Shown here: in pieces, positions 35,753-43,944 of the stretch | Layout: each line of letters opens with the position of its first letter | Position numbering within the stretch: position 1 is the first letter of the stretch | NCBI GenBank assembly: GCA_002344975.1 | Contig: DDUV01000071.1 | Coordinates: forward strand, 1 to 64,000 | Reading direction: 5' to 3' | Length of the DNA: 64,000 bases | Source of the DNA: Saprospiraceae bacterium UBA2329 | GTDB taxonomy: Bacteria; Bacteroidota; Bacteroidia; Chitinophagales; Saprospiraceae | The notes under the pieces: generated by a model | The model's input: only the letters and a program-made list of their open reading frames with translations | Database searches by the model: none | What the model was told of the DNA's origin: nothing | Made by a program: the position numbers and the translations under genes

Positions 35753-36088
35753 TCACTCTTTGGCCGGCGGGCCGTCTTCCTGAAAGACGAGGATTTGGGT
35801 GTTGCCTAAGCTCGCCAGATTTTCCACATGGCCCTTTACCTTCACTACATCTCCTTTTTTGTAGCTCTGGTTGGACACCACGCGAATCTCGTCGCCATCG
35901 GCATCCATCACTTTGAAGGTGGAAAGCCCCATGAAATCCAGCTTCGAGGTCACCGTGCCTTTGATGGTGGCCGAGCCGGGCTTTTGGTAGTCTTCGGGCG
36001 CTTCCAGCAGGTCGCCGATGGGCGTCACGCGAGCGCATTGCATGGCACTGAATGCCAGGAACAGGATTAAAATGTTTCGAATCATCAT
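35753..36088 (-). CDS. Small lipoprotein with OB-fold-like domain
   Basis: The product starts MMIRNILILFLAFSAMQC, a short lipoprotein signal. The 90-residue mature part reads SATIKGTVTSKLDFMGLSTFKVMDADGDEIRVVSNQSYKKGDVVKVKG split over five beta strands. That is the pattern of an OB-fold, as found in nucleic-acid or ion-binding modules. Ligand and role are unknown. The frame extends to 36163, but the signal peptide fixes the start at 36088 (or 36085). It is divergent from dapD. Confidence 0.65.
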   Translation of the reverse strand: MMIRNILILFLAFSAMQCARVTPIGDLLEAPEDYQKPGSATIKGTVTSKLDFMGLSTFKVMDADGDEIRVVSNQSYKKGDVVKVKGHVENLASLGNTQILVFQEDGPPAKE

Positions 36089-36132
36089 ATCGGGTTTTGA
36101 TTGGAAACTGTGTGTCGGCCTGGGATGTTGCG

Positions 36133-36140
36133 TACCTTTG
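36133..36140 (+). promoter_or_regulatory. Probable -7 box of dapD
   Basis: TACCTTTG matches TAnnTTTG and lies 17 bp before the dapD start at 36158. The -33 region (around 36110) shows only GTGT, so the match is partial. Confidence 0.5.
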
Positions 36141-36157
36141 CAAAAAATATTACAGAC

Positions 36158-36976
36158 ATGCAATCACTACAACGCACGATAGAAGCCGCCTGGAACGACC
36201 GCAGCCTGCTGGCCGATCCTGCCGTCATCACTGCCGTACAGGAAGTATTGGAAATGCTGGATGCCGGTCAGGTCCGCATTGCCGAACCCGATGGAGAGGG
36301 TGGCTGGCGCGTACACGAATGGATCAAAAAAGCGGTGGTGCTTTATTTTCCGCTGCAACAAATGCAAACCATCGAACTTGGCCCCTACGAATACCACGAC
36401 AAAATTCCACTGAAACGCAACTACGCGGCGCTCGGTGTCCGGGTGGTGCCGCCGGCAGTGGCCCGCTACGGCAGTTTCATTGAAAAAGGCGCCATCCTCA
36501 TGCCCTCGTATGTGAACATAGGAGCGTATGTAGGCGGCGGTACGATGGTGGACACCTGGGCTACGGTAGGCTCCTGTGCACAGATAGGGCGCAACGTACA
36601 CCTCAGCGGAGGGGTAGGCATCGGCGGAGTGCTGGAGCCGCCGCAGGCTGCGCCCACCATCATTGAGGACGACTGCTTCATAGGCTCGCGCTGCATTGTG
36701 GTGGAGGGCGCCCGCATAGAGCGGGAAGCGGTGTTGGGGGCCAATGTGGTCATCACGCAGTCCACCCGTATCATTGACGTGACGGGAGAAGCGCCTGTTA
36801 CTTACCGGGGCCGCGTGCCTGCGGGTTCGGTGGTGATTCCGGGGTCGTACTCCAAGCAATTTCCTGCCGGTGAATATCAGGTGCCTTGCGCGCTCATCAT
36901 CGGGAAGCGTCAGGAAAGCACCGATAAAAAGGTGTCGCTGAATGAGGCGCTGCGAGAGTATAATGTGGCGGTGTAA
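36158..36976 (+). CDS. dapD: Tetrahydrodipicolinate N-succinyltransferase
   Basis: DapD transfers a succinyl group from succinyl-CoA to tetrahydrodipicolinate in the lysine and meso-diaminopimelate pathway, in the cytoplasm. The 272-residue length is normal. A helical N-terminal part (1-100) is followed by a left-handed beta helix of hexapeptide repeats (PSYVNIGAYVGGGTMVDTWATVGSCAQIGRNVHLSGGVGIGG in sequence, residues about 128-168). IIEDDCFIGSRCIVVEGARI and the C-terminal IIGKR strand follow. The start at 36158 is set by the -7 box and family length. Its stop touches the stop of the convergent ABC-F gene with no base between them. Confidence 0.93.
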   Translation: MQSLQRTIEAAWNDRSLLADPAVITAVQEVLEMLDAGQVRIAEPDGEGGWRVHEWIKKAVVLYFPLQQMQTIELGPYEYHDKIPLKRNYAALGVRVVPPAVARYGSFIEKGAILMPSYVNIGAYVGGGTMVDTWATVGSCAQIGRNVHLSGGVGIGGVLEPPQAAPTIIEDDCFIGSRCIVVEGARIEREAVLGANVVITQSTRIIDVTGEAPVTYRGRVPAGSVVIPGSYSKQFPAGEYQVPCALIIGKRQESTDKKVSLNEALREYNVAV

Positions 36977-38851
36977 TTAAGCCTTGTCGGCCAGCTCCAT
37001 CCAGCGCATTTCTTTAGTTTCGATCTGGCTGCCGAGCGATGAGAGTTCGCGGCCCAGTTCCTCAATTTTTTGTGGGCTGAGGCCCTCCTGATCGGAGAAG
37101 AGTGCTTCGATGTCTTTGCGGCGCGCTTCGAGTTTGGCAATGTCTTTTTCGATGCGTTGCAGTTCTTTTCGCTCCTCTTGTGTGAGACCGCCGACGGTAG
37201 CCGGTTTTTGGGCCTCCTTGATTTTCTGCTGTTCGCTCCGTTCCTGCCGGCGTTGTTCGCGCTCCTGTTCTTTCTGTATTTCGCGAAACTCGGTGTAATC
37301 GCCGTTGAAGTCTTTGATGCGGCCCTGCCCTTCGAAGATGAAAAGGTGCTGAGCGAGTTTATCTAAGAAAAAGCGGTCGTGAGAAACGATGAGGATGCAG
37401 CCTGGGAACTCCATGAGGAATTCTTCGAGGATGTTGAGGGAGATGACGTCGAGGTCGTTGGTGGGTTCGTCGAGGATGAGGAAATTGGGGTTTTGCATGA
37501 GCACGGTGAGCAGGTAGAGCCTGCGTTTTTCGCCGCCGCTGAGTTGAGAGACATAGACCAATTGCTGTTTGCGGCTGAAGAGGAAACGTTCGAGCAATTG
37601 GGCGGCGCCGAGTTTTTGGCCTTTTTCGAGGGGGATGTACTCTGCGATGTCTTGTACGACCTCGATGACGCGTTTGTCGTCGGGGAGTTGGAGGCCGTCT
37701 TGCGAGTAGTAGCCGAAAATGGTGTTGTCGCCCTGCACGACTTTGCCGGAATCGGGGCGCAGTTCGCCGGTGAGGAGGCGGAGGAAGGAGGACTTGCCGA
37801 CGCCGTTGGGGCCTACGATGCCGATGCGCTCGTGGCGCTGGAACTTGTAGGAAAAAGGCTCCAGCACGACTTTGTCGCCGAATTTTTTGCCCACGTTGTG
37901 CAGTTCCAGCACTTTTTTGCCGAGGCGTTGGCCTTTGATGTCAATTTGCAGTTCGGTATTGTCGCGGGTGTTGGACATTTTGTCCTGAAGATCGTAAAAA
38001 GCGTCAATGCGGGATTTGGCTTTGGTGGTGCGAGCCTGCGGCTGCCGGCGCATCCAGTCCAATTCTTTGCCGAGGAGTTTGCGGCCTTTGTCGAAGGCGA
38101 TGTTTTCGTTTTCTTCGCGGATGGCCTTTTTTTCCAAAAAATCGGAGTAGTTGCCGGCGTATTTGTAGAGTTGGCCCTGGTCGAGTTCGACGATGGTATT
38201 GCACACGCGTTCGAGGAAGTAGCGGTCGTGCGTGACCATGAAGATGGTGAAATTGGGCTGAGAGAGGTAGCCTTCGAGCCATTCGATCATGTCGAGGTCG
38301 AGGTGGTTGGTGGGTTCGTCGAGGATGAGGAATTCCGGTTCGGAGAGGATGAGGCGCACCAAGGCCAAGCGTTTGCGCTGCCCGCCGGAGAGCGTGGCCA
38401 CGATTTGGTCGAAGTTGTGGAGATTGAAGCGGGTGAGCATTTCGCGCACGCGGGCCTCGAAGTCCCAGGCTTTGAGGTCGTCCATTCGCGAGAGGATGGT
38501 CTGCATTTCTGCGTCGCTGCCGGGCTTTATCAGGAGGTGTTCGTATTGTTTGATGGTGCGGGTGAGTTCGGTGTCGGAGTCGAAAACGGCATCAAGTACA
38601 GAACTCTGCTCGTAAAATTCGGGGTCTTGAGAGAGGTAGCCCACGCGCACATCGCGGTGAACGAACACGGAGGCATTTTCGCCTTCGGGCGCCTCTTGTC
38701 CGGCAATGACGCGCAGGAGAGTAGTTTTGCCGGTGCCGTTTTTGGCCACGAGGGCTACTTTCTGGCCTTTACTGATTTGCAGGGAAATGCCGGAGAAAAG
38801 GACTTTTTCTCCGTACGTTTTGGTGATGTTGTCTATCGTCAGGTAGTTCAC
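36977..38851 (-). CDS. ABC-F family ATPase (Uup/EttA type)
   Basis: ABC-F proteins have two ATPase domains, no membrane part, and act on ribosomes. The 624-residue protein shows Walker A motifs KNGTGKTT and GPNGVGKSS. The signatures LSGGQRKRL and LSGGEKRRL are present, as are Walker B motifs ILDEPTNHLD and ILDEPTNDLD. A charged linker of about 70 residues lies between the two domains (with GKELDWMRRQPQARTTKAKSR). The C-terminal 90 residues form a coiled coil (ERKELQRIEKDIAKLEARRKDIEAL), which points to the Uup subgroup. It stands alone; its end abuts dapD. Confidence 0.9.
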   Translation of the reverse strand: MNYLTIDNITKTYGEKVLFSGISLQISKGQKVALVAKNGTGKTTLLRVIAGQEAPEGENASVFVHRDVRVGYLSQDPEFYEQSSVLDAVFDSDTELTRTIKQYEHLLIKPGSDAEMQTILSRMDDLKAWDFEARVREMLTRFNLHNFDQIVATLSGGQRKRLALVRLILSEPEFLILDEPTNHLDLDMIEWLEGYLSQPNFTIFMVTHDRYFLERVCNTIVELDQGQLYKYAGNYSDFLEKKAIREENENIAFDKGRKLLGKELDWMRRQPQARTTKAKSRIDAFYDLQDKMSNTRDNTELQIDIKGQRLGKKVLELHNVGKKFGDKVVLEPFSYKFQRHERIGIVGPNGVGKSSFLRLLTGELRPDSGKVVQGDNTIFGYYSQDGLQLPDDKRVIEVVQDIAEYIPLEKGQKLGAAQLLERFLFSRKQQLVYVSQLSGGEKRRLYLLTVLMQNPNFLILDEPTNDLDVISLNILEEFLMEFPGCILIVSHDRFFLDKLAQHLFIFEGQGRIKDFNGDYTEFREIQKEQEREQRRQERSEQQKIKEAQKPATVGGLTQEERKELQRIEKDIAKLEARRKDIEALFSDQEGLSPQKIEELGRELSSLGSQIETKEMRWMELADKA

Positions 38852-38955
38852 GGCGGCAGGTATGCGTATTTGAGGGGGCGAAAATACGCGAAAGATTGGG
38901 GGGAATGAAGATTTATGGAAAATTCAACTGCCCGGTTCCCAATCATACCGCTCCA

Positions 38956-41832
38956 TCACCTGAGTACGACCCGGTGCAGCTCCGTCATTCTTTCCGATGA
39001 AAACTCGAAGACATACACGCCTTTGGGCAAGAATCCGATGTAGAGAGCGTCCGCATCATCGGCCGGCATTAATGTGTGTACCAACTGTCCGGTAGCATTA
39101 TAGACTCTCAAACGAGCCGCCTGGCCATACCCTTGAATTTGAACCTCGCCCGTTGTCGGATTGGGATACACTTTTACCTCCGGCGCCGGCAGCCCCTCGC
39201 AGCTAAGGCTCACCACATTGCTGAGCGCCGTTTGTCTGTCGAAATCCGTTTGGCGCAGCCGGTAATAAGCGACGCCGCTCAGCGGGCGGTGGTCTTTGGC
39301 CTGATACACTTGCTGCTCTGTTGCATTGCCCGCGCCTTTGACGGTGGCCACAGTTTGCCACACTTTGCCGTCCGAAGAGCGCTCTACGGCAAAGTAGTCG
39401 TTGTTGCGCTCCGTTTGCGTTTCCCAATCGAGGACTACTGCAGCCCCCTCGCACCTGGCGCCGAAAGCGCTGAGCGTAACCGGCAGTACGGAGGTGACGT
39501 ACAAATCGCTGCTCCACACCCCCCTTCCGTAGGTGGCAGCCATGAGGCGGCTGTTGGCGGGGTTGACATCCTGATAAATTTCGAGTTCGCGTACATCCAC
39601 TACGGGCAGGCCATTGCTGAAATGCACCCAGCCGCCGATGCTGTTGTCGCGGTACCACACGCCCGCCTGATTGCCGATATACAGCCCCTCGTCGCTGTTG
39701 CGGTCATACACGATACAGTTGATGGGCAAGGCCGGCAGCCCGGAGGAAATGTTCGTCCAGGTGATGCCCTTGTCGGTAGATTTGAACACGCCGCTGCCTG
39801 CCGTCATATATACGATATTGGCATTGGTAGGATGCGCTTTTACGTCGGTGGGCGCATCGGCGCCAGGCAGGTTGCAGGTGGTCCAGGCAACAGAACCGGC
39901 ATTGGCATTGTCGCTGCGTTTGAGCGAGCCGGCGCGGGCTACATACAGGATGTCGAGGTTGGCGGGAGATTGCTCAATGGCAATGCAGTTGTCACTCTCT
40001 CCGGTAGAAATGGCCGACCAACTGATAGAAGATCTAGAAGATACTTTGACGTTTGTAGTGCGCCACACATTTTTATACCCCGCAAACATGGTATTGGGAT
40101 CGCTGCGGTGCAACGTAATGGGCGTTACCCATGCGCCGCTTTCGGTGATGTTGTTCTTGATGCTGCCGTATCCTCCACCCGAAGAGCGGGAAAGGCTACC
40201 GTTGGGGCCGGTGGTATAGCGGTAGTTATTGTCAGAATAATCAATGAGGCACTCCATTCCGTCGCCGCCCCGAACGGTGGTAGAAGCTCCGCCTGCAATG
40301 ACCGCCGAGCCGTTGTCCTGATACCCATTGATGGAGAGGTTGGGGTTGCTGCTGCTTTGACCTATTTTATATACCTGCGCAATGGCGAGATTGGACGTGA
40401 TTTCAGACCAGGTAGCGCCGCCGTCGCTGGTGAGCGAGATGCCGCCGTCGTGCCCCAGGTAGAGCGCGCCGGTGAGTGGCGACCATTCCAGTACATGGTG
40501 ATCGGCATGAACAGATGCCGCGCAATTGGCAGTAGGGTCTCCGGGGGCAAAAGCGCTGCCCACCCAGTGCGTTTTGATGCTCCAGATGGCGCCGCCGTCG
40601 GTGCTTTTCCAGGTGTTGATGCTGCCCACATACAGTACATCTGCGTTGTTTCTGTCCACAGCAATGCACAAGTCGTAAGTGGCCTGGCTGCTCGTTCCGC
40701 TGCCGTTGCAGGCATAGTCGTAAATATTGGGCGTGGTGGACATGGTGGTAAAGGTGGCGCCGCTGTCGGTAGAGCGCATCAGCCCATTGAAGATGCGGGG
40801 CGAAGTGCTTTGGGTTTGGGTCAGATACACATAGTCGGGGTTGGCAGGAGTTACACCGATAACGATGCGGGCGCCGGAAACGGGTAGTGAAACTGAGGAC
40901 CAATTTTCGCCGGCGTTTACCGAACGCCACAATCCACCGCCTACCGCAGCATAGACTACATTGCCGTCACCTGGTTTAAATTTGACATCTTTCCAATTGC
41001 TACTAACGCGAATTCGCCAAGTAGATCCACCGTCAGTTGTCAAAAACAGCCCTGTACTTGTTGCGGCGACAATAATATTGGGATTGACGGGACTCATAGC
41101 CAATGCGCCTACAGTAGCATTTGACAAGGTGCCGGAATTGGAAACTGTATTAATGGCTGCCCAGGTAGCGCCTCCATCTGTACTTTTAAATACCCCCATG
41201 CCCGGTGCGTCGTCCGAGTCCCGGTCGCCGGAACCGATGTAAATGATATCAGGATTGGTGGGATGCACCACAATGGCCGACACGCCCAGTGTGGGCATGT
41301 CGGAAGACAGAGAAACCCAGGAGGCGCCGCCGTCCGTGGTTTTCCAAATGCCGCCGGCCGGTGCGCCCACATATATGATAGAGGCATTGGTGGGATGGAA
41401 TGCAATGGCGTTCACGCGGCCCATGCCCGTCGGCTGGCCGGTGGCATTGGCAGGGTAAGCGACAGGCCCCACGATGCTCCAGCTGCCCTCTAATGAGCGA
41501 AAAGCTACCTGATTGCGCATGTATTCGTTGTAAATGCGGGCTACATAGTCGGGGGCCGGGCGTGTTCCATCGGGGGCTATGCGGGGCCGGTTGACGTATT
41601 CCCATCGCTTGAAAATTTTAAACCCGGTACCTTTGGCGGTGGTGTCGCGGCCGGCAAAGTATTTGTAAAAAGCGCTTTGAGTGGCGTAAAAATTGACCGC
41701 CGGGTCCTGCATCATATCAAACCAATAAGGATAATCGGCAGTATCGCGGCCTGTGGAAAAAGATGGTTGTGAGAAGAGAAAAAGAGGCCCTGCTGTCAGG
41801 GCAACGACCGTCGCTATTTTTCGGATGTCCAT
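38956..41832 (-). CDS. Large T9SS-exported protein with BNR/sialidase-like propeller repeats
   Basis: The 958-residue protein has a signal peptide (MDIRKIATVVALTAGPLFLFSQ). At least eight copies of the pattern (W/F)xSTDGGxxW follow (WKTTDGGASW, FKSTDGGATW, FLTTDGGSTW, WKSTDGGAIW, SLTSDGGATW, FKSTDKGITW and others), which make beta-propeller blades of the Asp-box/BNR or Ycf48-like kind. After the propellers comes a module with VLDWETQTERNNDYFAVERSSDG, common before sorting domains. The T9SS type A domain closes it (VKVYPNPTTGEVQI ... LPKGVYVFEF). It should be secreted to the surface. Enzyme activity is not indicated. A consensus promoter lies upstream. The frame extends to 41880, but the signal sets the start at 41832. 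Confidence 0.88.
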   Translation of the reverse strand: MDIRKIATVVALTAGPLFLFSQPSFSTGRDTADYPYWFDMMQDPAVNFYATQSAFYKYFAGRDTTAKGTGFKIFKRWEYVNRPRIAPDGTRPAPDYVARIYNEYMRNQVAFRSLEGSWSIVGPVAYPANATGQPTGMGRVNAIAFHPTNASIIYVGAPAGGIWKTTDGGASWVSLSSDMPTLGVSAIVVHPTNPDIIYIGSGDRDSDDAPGMGVFKSTDGGATWAAINTVSNSGTLSNATVGALAMSPVNPNIIVAATSTGLFLTTDGGSTWRIRVSSNWKDVKFKPGDGNVVYAAVGGGLWRSVNAGENWSSVSLPVSGARIVIGVTPANPDYVYLTQTQSTSPRIFNGLMRSTDSGATFTTMSTTPNIYDYACNGSGTSSQATYDLCIAVDRNNADVLYVGSINTWKSTDGGAIWSIKTHWVGSAFAPGDPTANCAASVHADHHVLEWSPLTGALYLGHDGGISLTSDGGATWSEITSNLAIAQVYKIGQSSSNPNLSINGYQDNGSAVIAGGASTTVRGGDGMECLIDYSDNNYRYTTGPNGSLSRSSGGGYGSIKNNITESGAWVTPITLHRSDPNTMFAGYKNVWRTTNVKVSSRSSISWSAISTGESDNCIAIEQSPANLDILYVARAGSLKRSDNANAGSVAWTTCNLPGADAPTDVKAHPTNANIVYMTAGSGVFKSTDKGITWTNISSGLPALPINCIVYDRNSDEGLYIGNQAGVWYRDNSIGGWVHFSNGLPVVDVRELEIYQDVNPANSRLMAATYGRGVWSSDLYVTSVLPVTLSAFGARCEGAAVVLDWETQTERNNDYFAVERSSDGKVWQTVATVKGAGNATEQQVYQAKDHRPLSGVAYYRLRQTDFDRQTALSNVVSLSCEGLPAPEVKVYPNPTTGEVQIQGYGQAARLRVYNATGQLVHTLMPADDADALYIGFLPKGVYVFEFSSERMTELHRVVLR

Positions 41833-41877
41833 GTTATCAAGCCTGTTTCGTGTGATGAAGTAAGGAGAACACATCTG

Positions 41878-41910
41878 CAAAAGTATAAATCAACGTGCCG
41901 GAGCGGCAAA
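41878..41910 (-). promoter_or_regulatory. Bacteroidota promoter for the BNR-repeat T9SS gene
   Basis: On the minus strand, TTTG (41910-41907), a 21-bp spacer and TACTTTTG (41885-41878) match the consensus. The start codon is at 41832, about 45 bp downstream. Confidence 0.7.
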
Positions 41911-42044
41911 ATCGAAGGGGGACAAAAAGGGGGACAAATTTTTCATCGCGCCATTATGAGCCAATAGCGACGACCCCGCCGTAGCTGACAGCTTGCGGTT
42001 TTGGGGATGGTCTTAAATAGTTGTCTTTTTTAAATTAAAGCTTG

Positions 42045-42494
42045 TCAGTCGTTCAAGGAATTAACCCCTTGCCCTTTGAGCCGTTCCAAGGCGTCTTTCA
42101 TAGCCCTCACCTGCTCGGCAGGGTGTCCTTGCCAGGCGGAAACCTCTCCTACCACTCTGAAAGGCTCTGTGGAACGATACGATTTTGTTGGATTTCCCGG
42201 AAATTTTTTGTCTGTCAGATCAGGATCGTCTTCAACCGCTCCGGTGGGTTCTACCAGATAAATCCTCTCGCGCCCGTCGCCCGTTGCAAGTTCGGCGCCC
42301 CAAATAGCCGCGTCCAGGGTTGCGGACAGAAAGATGTATTTGGCGTTTTTCTGTTGCCCATAGTTGGAGTTGAAACCGGTTTCAACGAAGTCGCCGATTT
42401 TCAGATCAGCCTTAGTTCCGTGGAAATAAGTCTGAGCGAAAGGCGTCGCGCCGCCCGCCGCCGGTTTAAGCTCGTTTTTGTTGTCGTTTTTCAT
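42045..42494 (-). CDS. arr: Rifamycin NAD-dependent ADP-ribosyltransferase (Arr family)
   Basis: Arr enzymes inactivate rifampicin by transferring ADP-ribose from NAD+ to a hydroxyl of the ansa chain. The 149-residue protein shows the family sequence almost throughout: YFHGTKADLKIGDFVE (His25), GFNSNYGQQKNAKYIFLSAT, DAAIWGAELATGDG, RIYLVEPTGAVEDDPDLTDK, FPGNPTKSYRS and RVVGEVSAWQGH. The length fits (about 140 in mycobacteria). It is a cytoplasmic, stand-alone gene with no integron or IS signature visible next to it, so it is probably an environmental chromosomal copy. It is divergent from the AT-rich HNH operon that follows. Confidence 0.93.
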   Translation of the reverse strand: MKNDNKNELKPAAGGATPFAQTYFHGTKADLKIGDFVETGFNSNYGQQKNAKYIFLSATLDAAIWGAELATGDGRERIYLVEPTGAVEDDPDLTDKKFPGNPTKSYRSTEPFRVVGEVSAWQGHPAEQVRAMKDALERLKGQGVNSLND

Positions 42495-42586
42495 GAAGCA
42501 GTGTGCATTTTTGTTGGTGTTGGAGGGAGGGTGGCGTCATCATCGTTCCGGTTCATTAAGCGACATTTCGCTTTTTGCTCAACTGA

Positions 42587-42618
42587 TTTGTTCGTTTGTT
42601 CCGTAGTAGCTACCTTTG
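42587..42618 (+). promoter_or_regulatory. Bacteroidota promoter for the HNH / methyltransferase-HIT operon
   Basis: TTTG (42587-42590), a 20-bp spacer and TACCTTTG (42611-42618) match the consensus. The first start codon of the operon is at 42698, leaving a leader of about 70 nt. Confidence 0.75.
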
Positions 42619-42697
42619 TCATAGATCAAAGTTGCACGATTGACTTGCGATTTCAAAAGTACAACTTTAGACCTACTTTTCCCTAATTGACGCAACA

Positions 42698-42838
42698 ATG
42701 TCCACATCAACTATCATTACAGAAGTTATTATGCTCGCAACAACCCGCCCTGTTTTTTCTGGCCATGAGACTTTTCAGTGCCGGCATTTGTGGCTGAAAA
42801 AAGGTTATGAAAGCCCTAAAAAACTGCCAAAAAAATGA
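42698..42838 (+). CDS. 46-residue ORF resembling the N-terminus of DUF4007 proteins
   Basis: The ORF reads MSTSTIITEVIMLATTRPVF, then SGHETFQCRHLWLKKGYE, then a short basic tail and a stop. FSGHETFxCRxxWLKKGY is the opening motif of DUF4007 proteins, which I recall from defence islands and phosphorothioation loci. A full DUF4007 protein has about 300 residues, so this one is truncated, most likely by an internal deletion. Its stop overlaps the start of the HNH gene by four bases (ATGA, 42835-42838), so it is at least a translated leader that couples to the next gene. It could be a functional small protein or simply a remnant. Confidence 0.55.
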   Translation: MSTSTIITEVIMLATTRPVFSGHETFQCRHLWLKKGYESPKKLPKK

Positions 42839-43944
42839 ACACCGACGTTTTTTTCAATATTAGCAAAATCATTGAGCGAGATAGCAAAACTACAACGTAC
42901 AAATTTGCTCTCCTACGGGGAGTGATTGATATTATACAGGATAATTCCCCTTTTATATCTCGTTCCGATGACAGGGTTTATTTCCCTACTGGATTGCTGA
43001 TTGACAAGTGGCTACTTTACTATTATCCTATTTTGGAGTCCTTAACAGTTATCCCTCAAATAAATGGCCAAGCACAACTTGCTTTTGAATCTCAGTTCAA
43101 GAAAATCATTGATGCCTATAGTGAGACTGGAGGATTCTCCGCTTTCAATAACGACCTGAGAAATAAAGGAATCCCTCAAAAAGTACACTCGATTTTTTTT
43201 GATCTATCGAAAAAATTGCATCACACGATTACGAAGATGCCAATGAAATATATTGGCAGGTCGATCAGTGACGATTATTATTCAATATTTAACTTTGAAA
43301 ATGACAAAAGGAAAGGTGGAAAAATTGTTGATATTGAATACCTGATAAACAATTTTGGTTCTTTCTCAATACCTGTGGAATACTATGAAGCATTTCAGAT
43401 ACTCGGCAGTTTCATTAATGGCCAAGATTCGATATTTTTCAAATGGGCAGAGTTTTCAGTAAATGCTTCAGGAAAGAATATATCAATTGAAAAAGTTCTA
43501 ACTGAAGTATTGAAAAGCCCCATAACTGAAAGAGAACTTCAGGAATCAAAAAAGATATACAAATCAATTTTAAATAGAGAGGGCAAAGTATTTTGCGTTT
43601 GGACTGGAAAGTCTATCACCAGTTACGATGTTGATCACTTGATCCCGTTTTCAGTTTGGAAAAACAATGATTTATGGAATTTACTACCCTCACAGGCCAG
43701 CATAAACAACAAGAAAAGGGACAAGATTCCTTCTGTAGAATTGATTGAAGAACAAAAGGATTTAATTCTTCACTACTGGGAATTGATAAATGAAAGCCAG
43801 CCTCAGAGATTCCAAAAGGAAATTCAAGTTGCGCTATTGGGAAAAAAAACATTCCATGACTGGCAGAAAACCGCGATTAAGCAACTTCAACAAAGTTGTG
43901 AGTATTTGATCTCAAATAGAGGTTACGAAGAATGGAAAATTTGA
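42835..43944 (+). CDS. HNH-domain protein, candidate defence nuclease
   Basis: The 369-residue protein is AT-rich and has no signal peptide. Residues 1-245 form an alpha/beta region that I do not recognise in detail (FALLRGVIDIIQDN, PTGLLIDKWLLYYYPI). The C-terminal part contains an HNH motif. Cys254 lies in CVWTGKSI, then DVDHLIPFSVWKNNDLWNLL (Asp267, His268 and Asn residues), then NNKKRDKIPS. The motif is complete, so metal-dependent nuclease activity is expected. The gene overlaps the methyltransferase-HIT gene by 13 nt and follows a DUF4007-like ORF with a 4-nt overlap, so all three are one operon. Such coupling with a base- or nucleotide-modifying partner is typical of restriction-like systems, but the target is unknown. 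Confidence 0.75.
   Translation: MNTDVFFNISKIIERDSKTTTYKFALLRGVIDIIQDNSPFISRSDDRVYFPTGLLIDKWLLYYYPILESLTVIPQINGQAQLAFESQFKKIIDAYSETGGFSAFNNDLRNKGIPQKVHSIFFDLSKKLHHTITKMPMKYIGRSISDDYYSIFNFENDKRKGGKIVDIEYLINNFGSFSIPVEYYEAFQILGSFINGQDSIFFKWAEFSVNASGKNISIEKVLTEVLKSPITERELQESKKIYKSILNREGKVFCVWTGKSITSYDVDHLIPFSVWKNNDLWNLLPSQASINNKKRDKIPSVELIEEQKDLILHYWELINESQPQRFQKEIQVALLGKKTFHDWQKTAIKQLQQSCEYLISNRGYEEWKI

Noticed and set aside
37379..38908. 509-codon open frame opposite the ABC-F gene
   Set aside because: Antisense shadow; it is rich in Glu, Val and Phe as expected from reversed codons, and the minus-strand gene has all ABC-F motifs.
39076..40887. 603-codon open frame opposite the BNR-repeat gene
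   Set aside because: Shadow of a repetitive gene; no start context, signal or domain.
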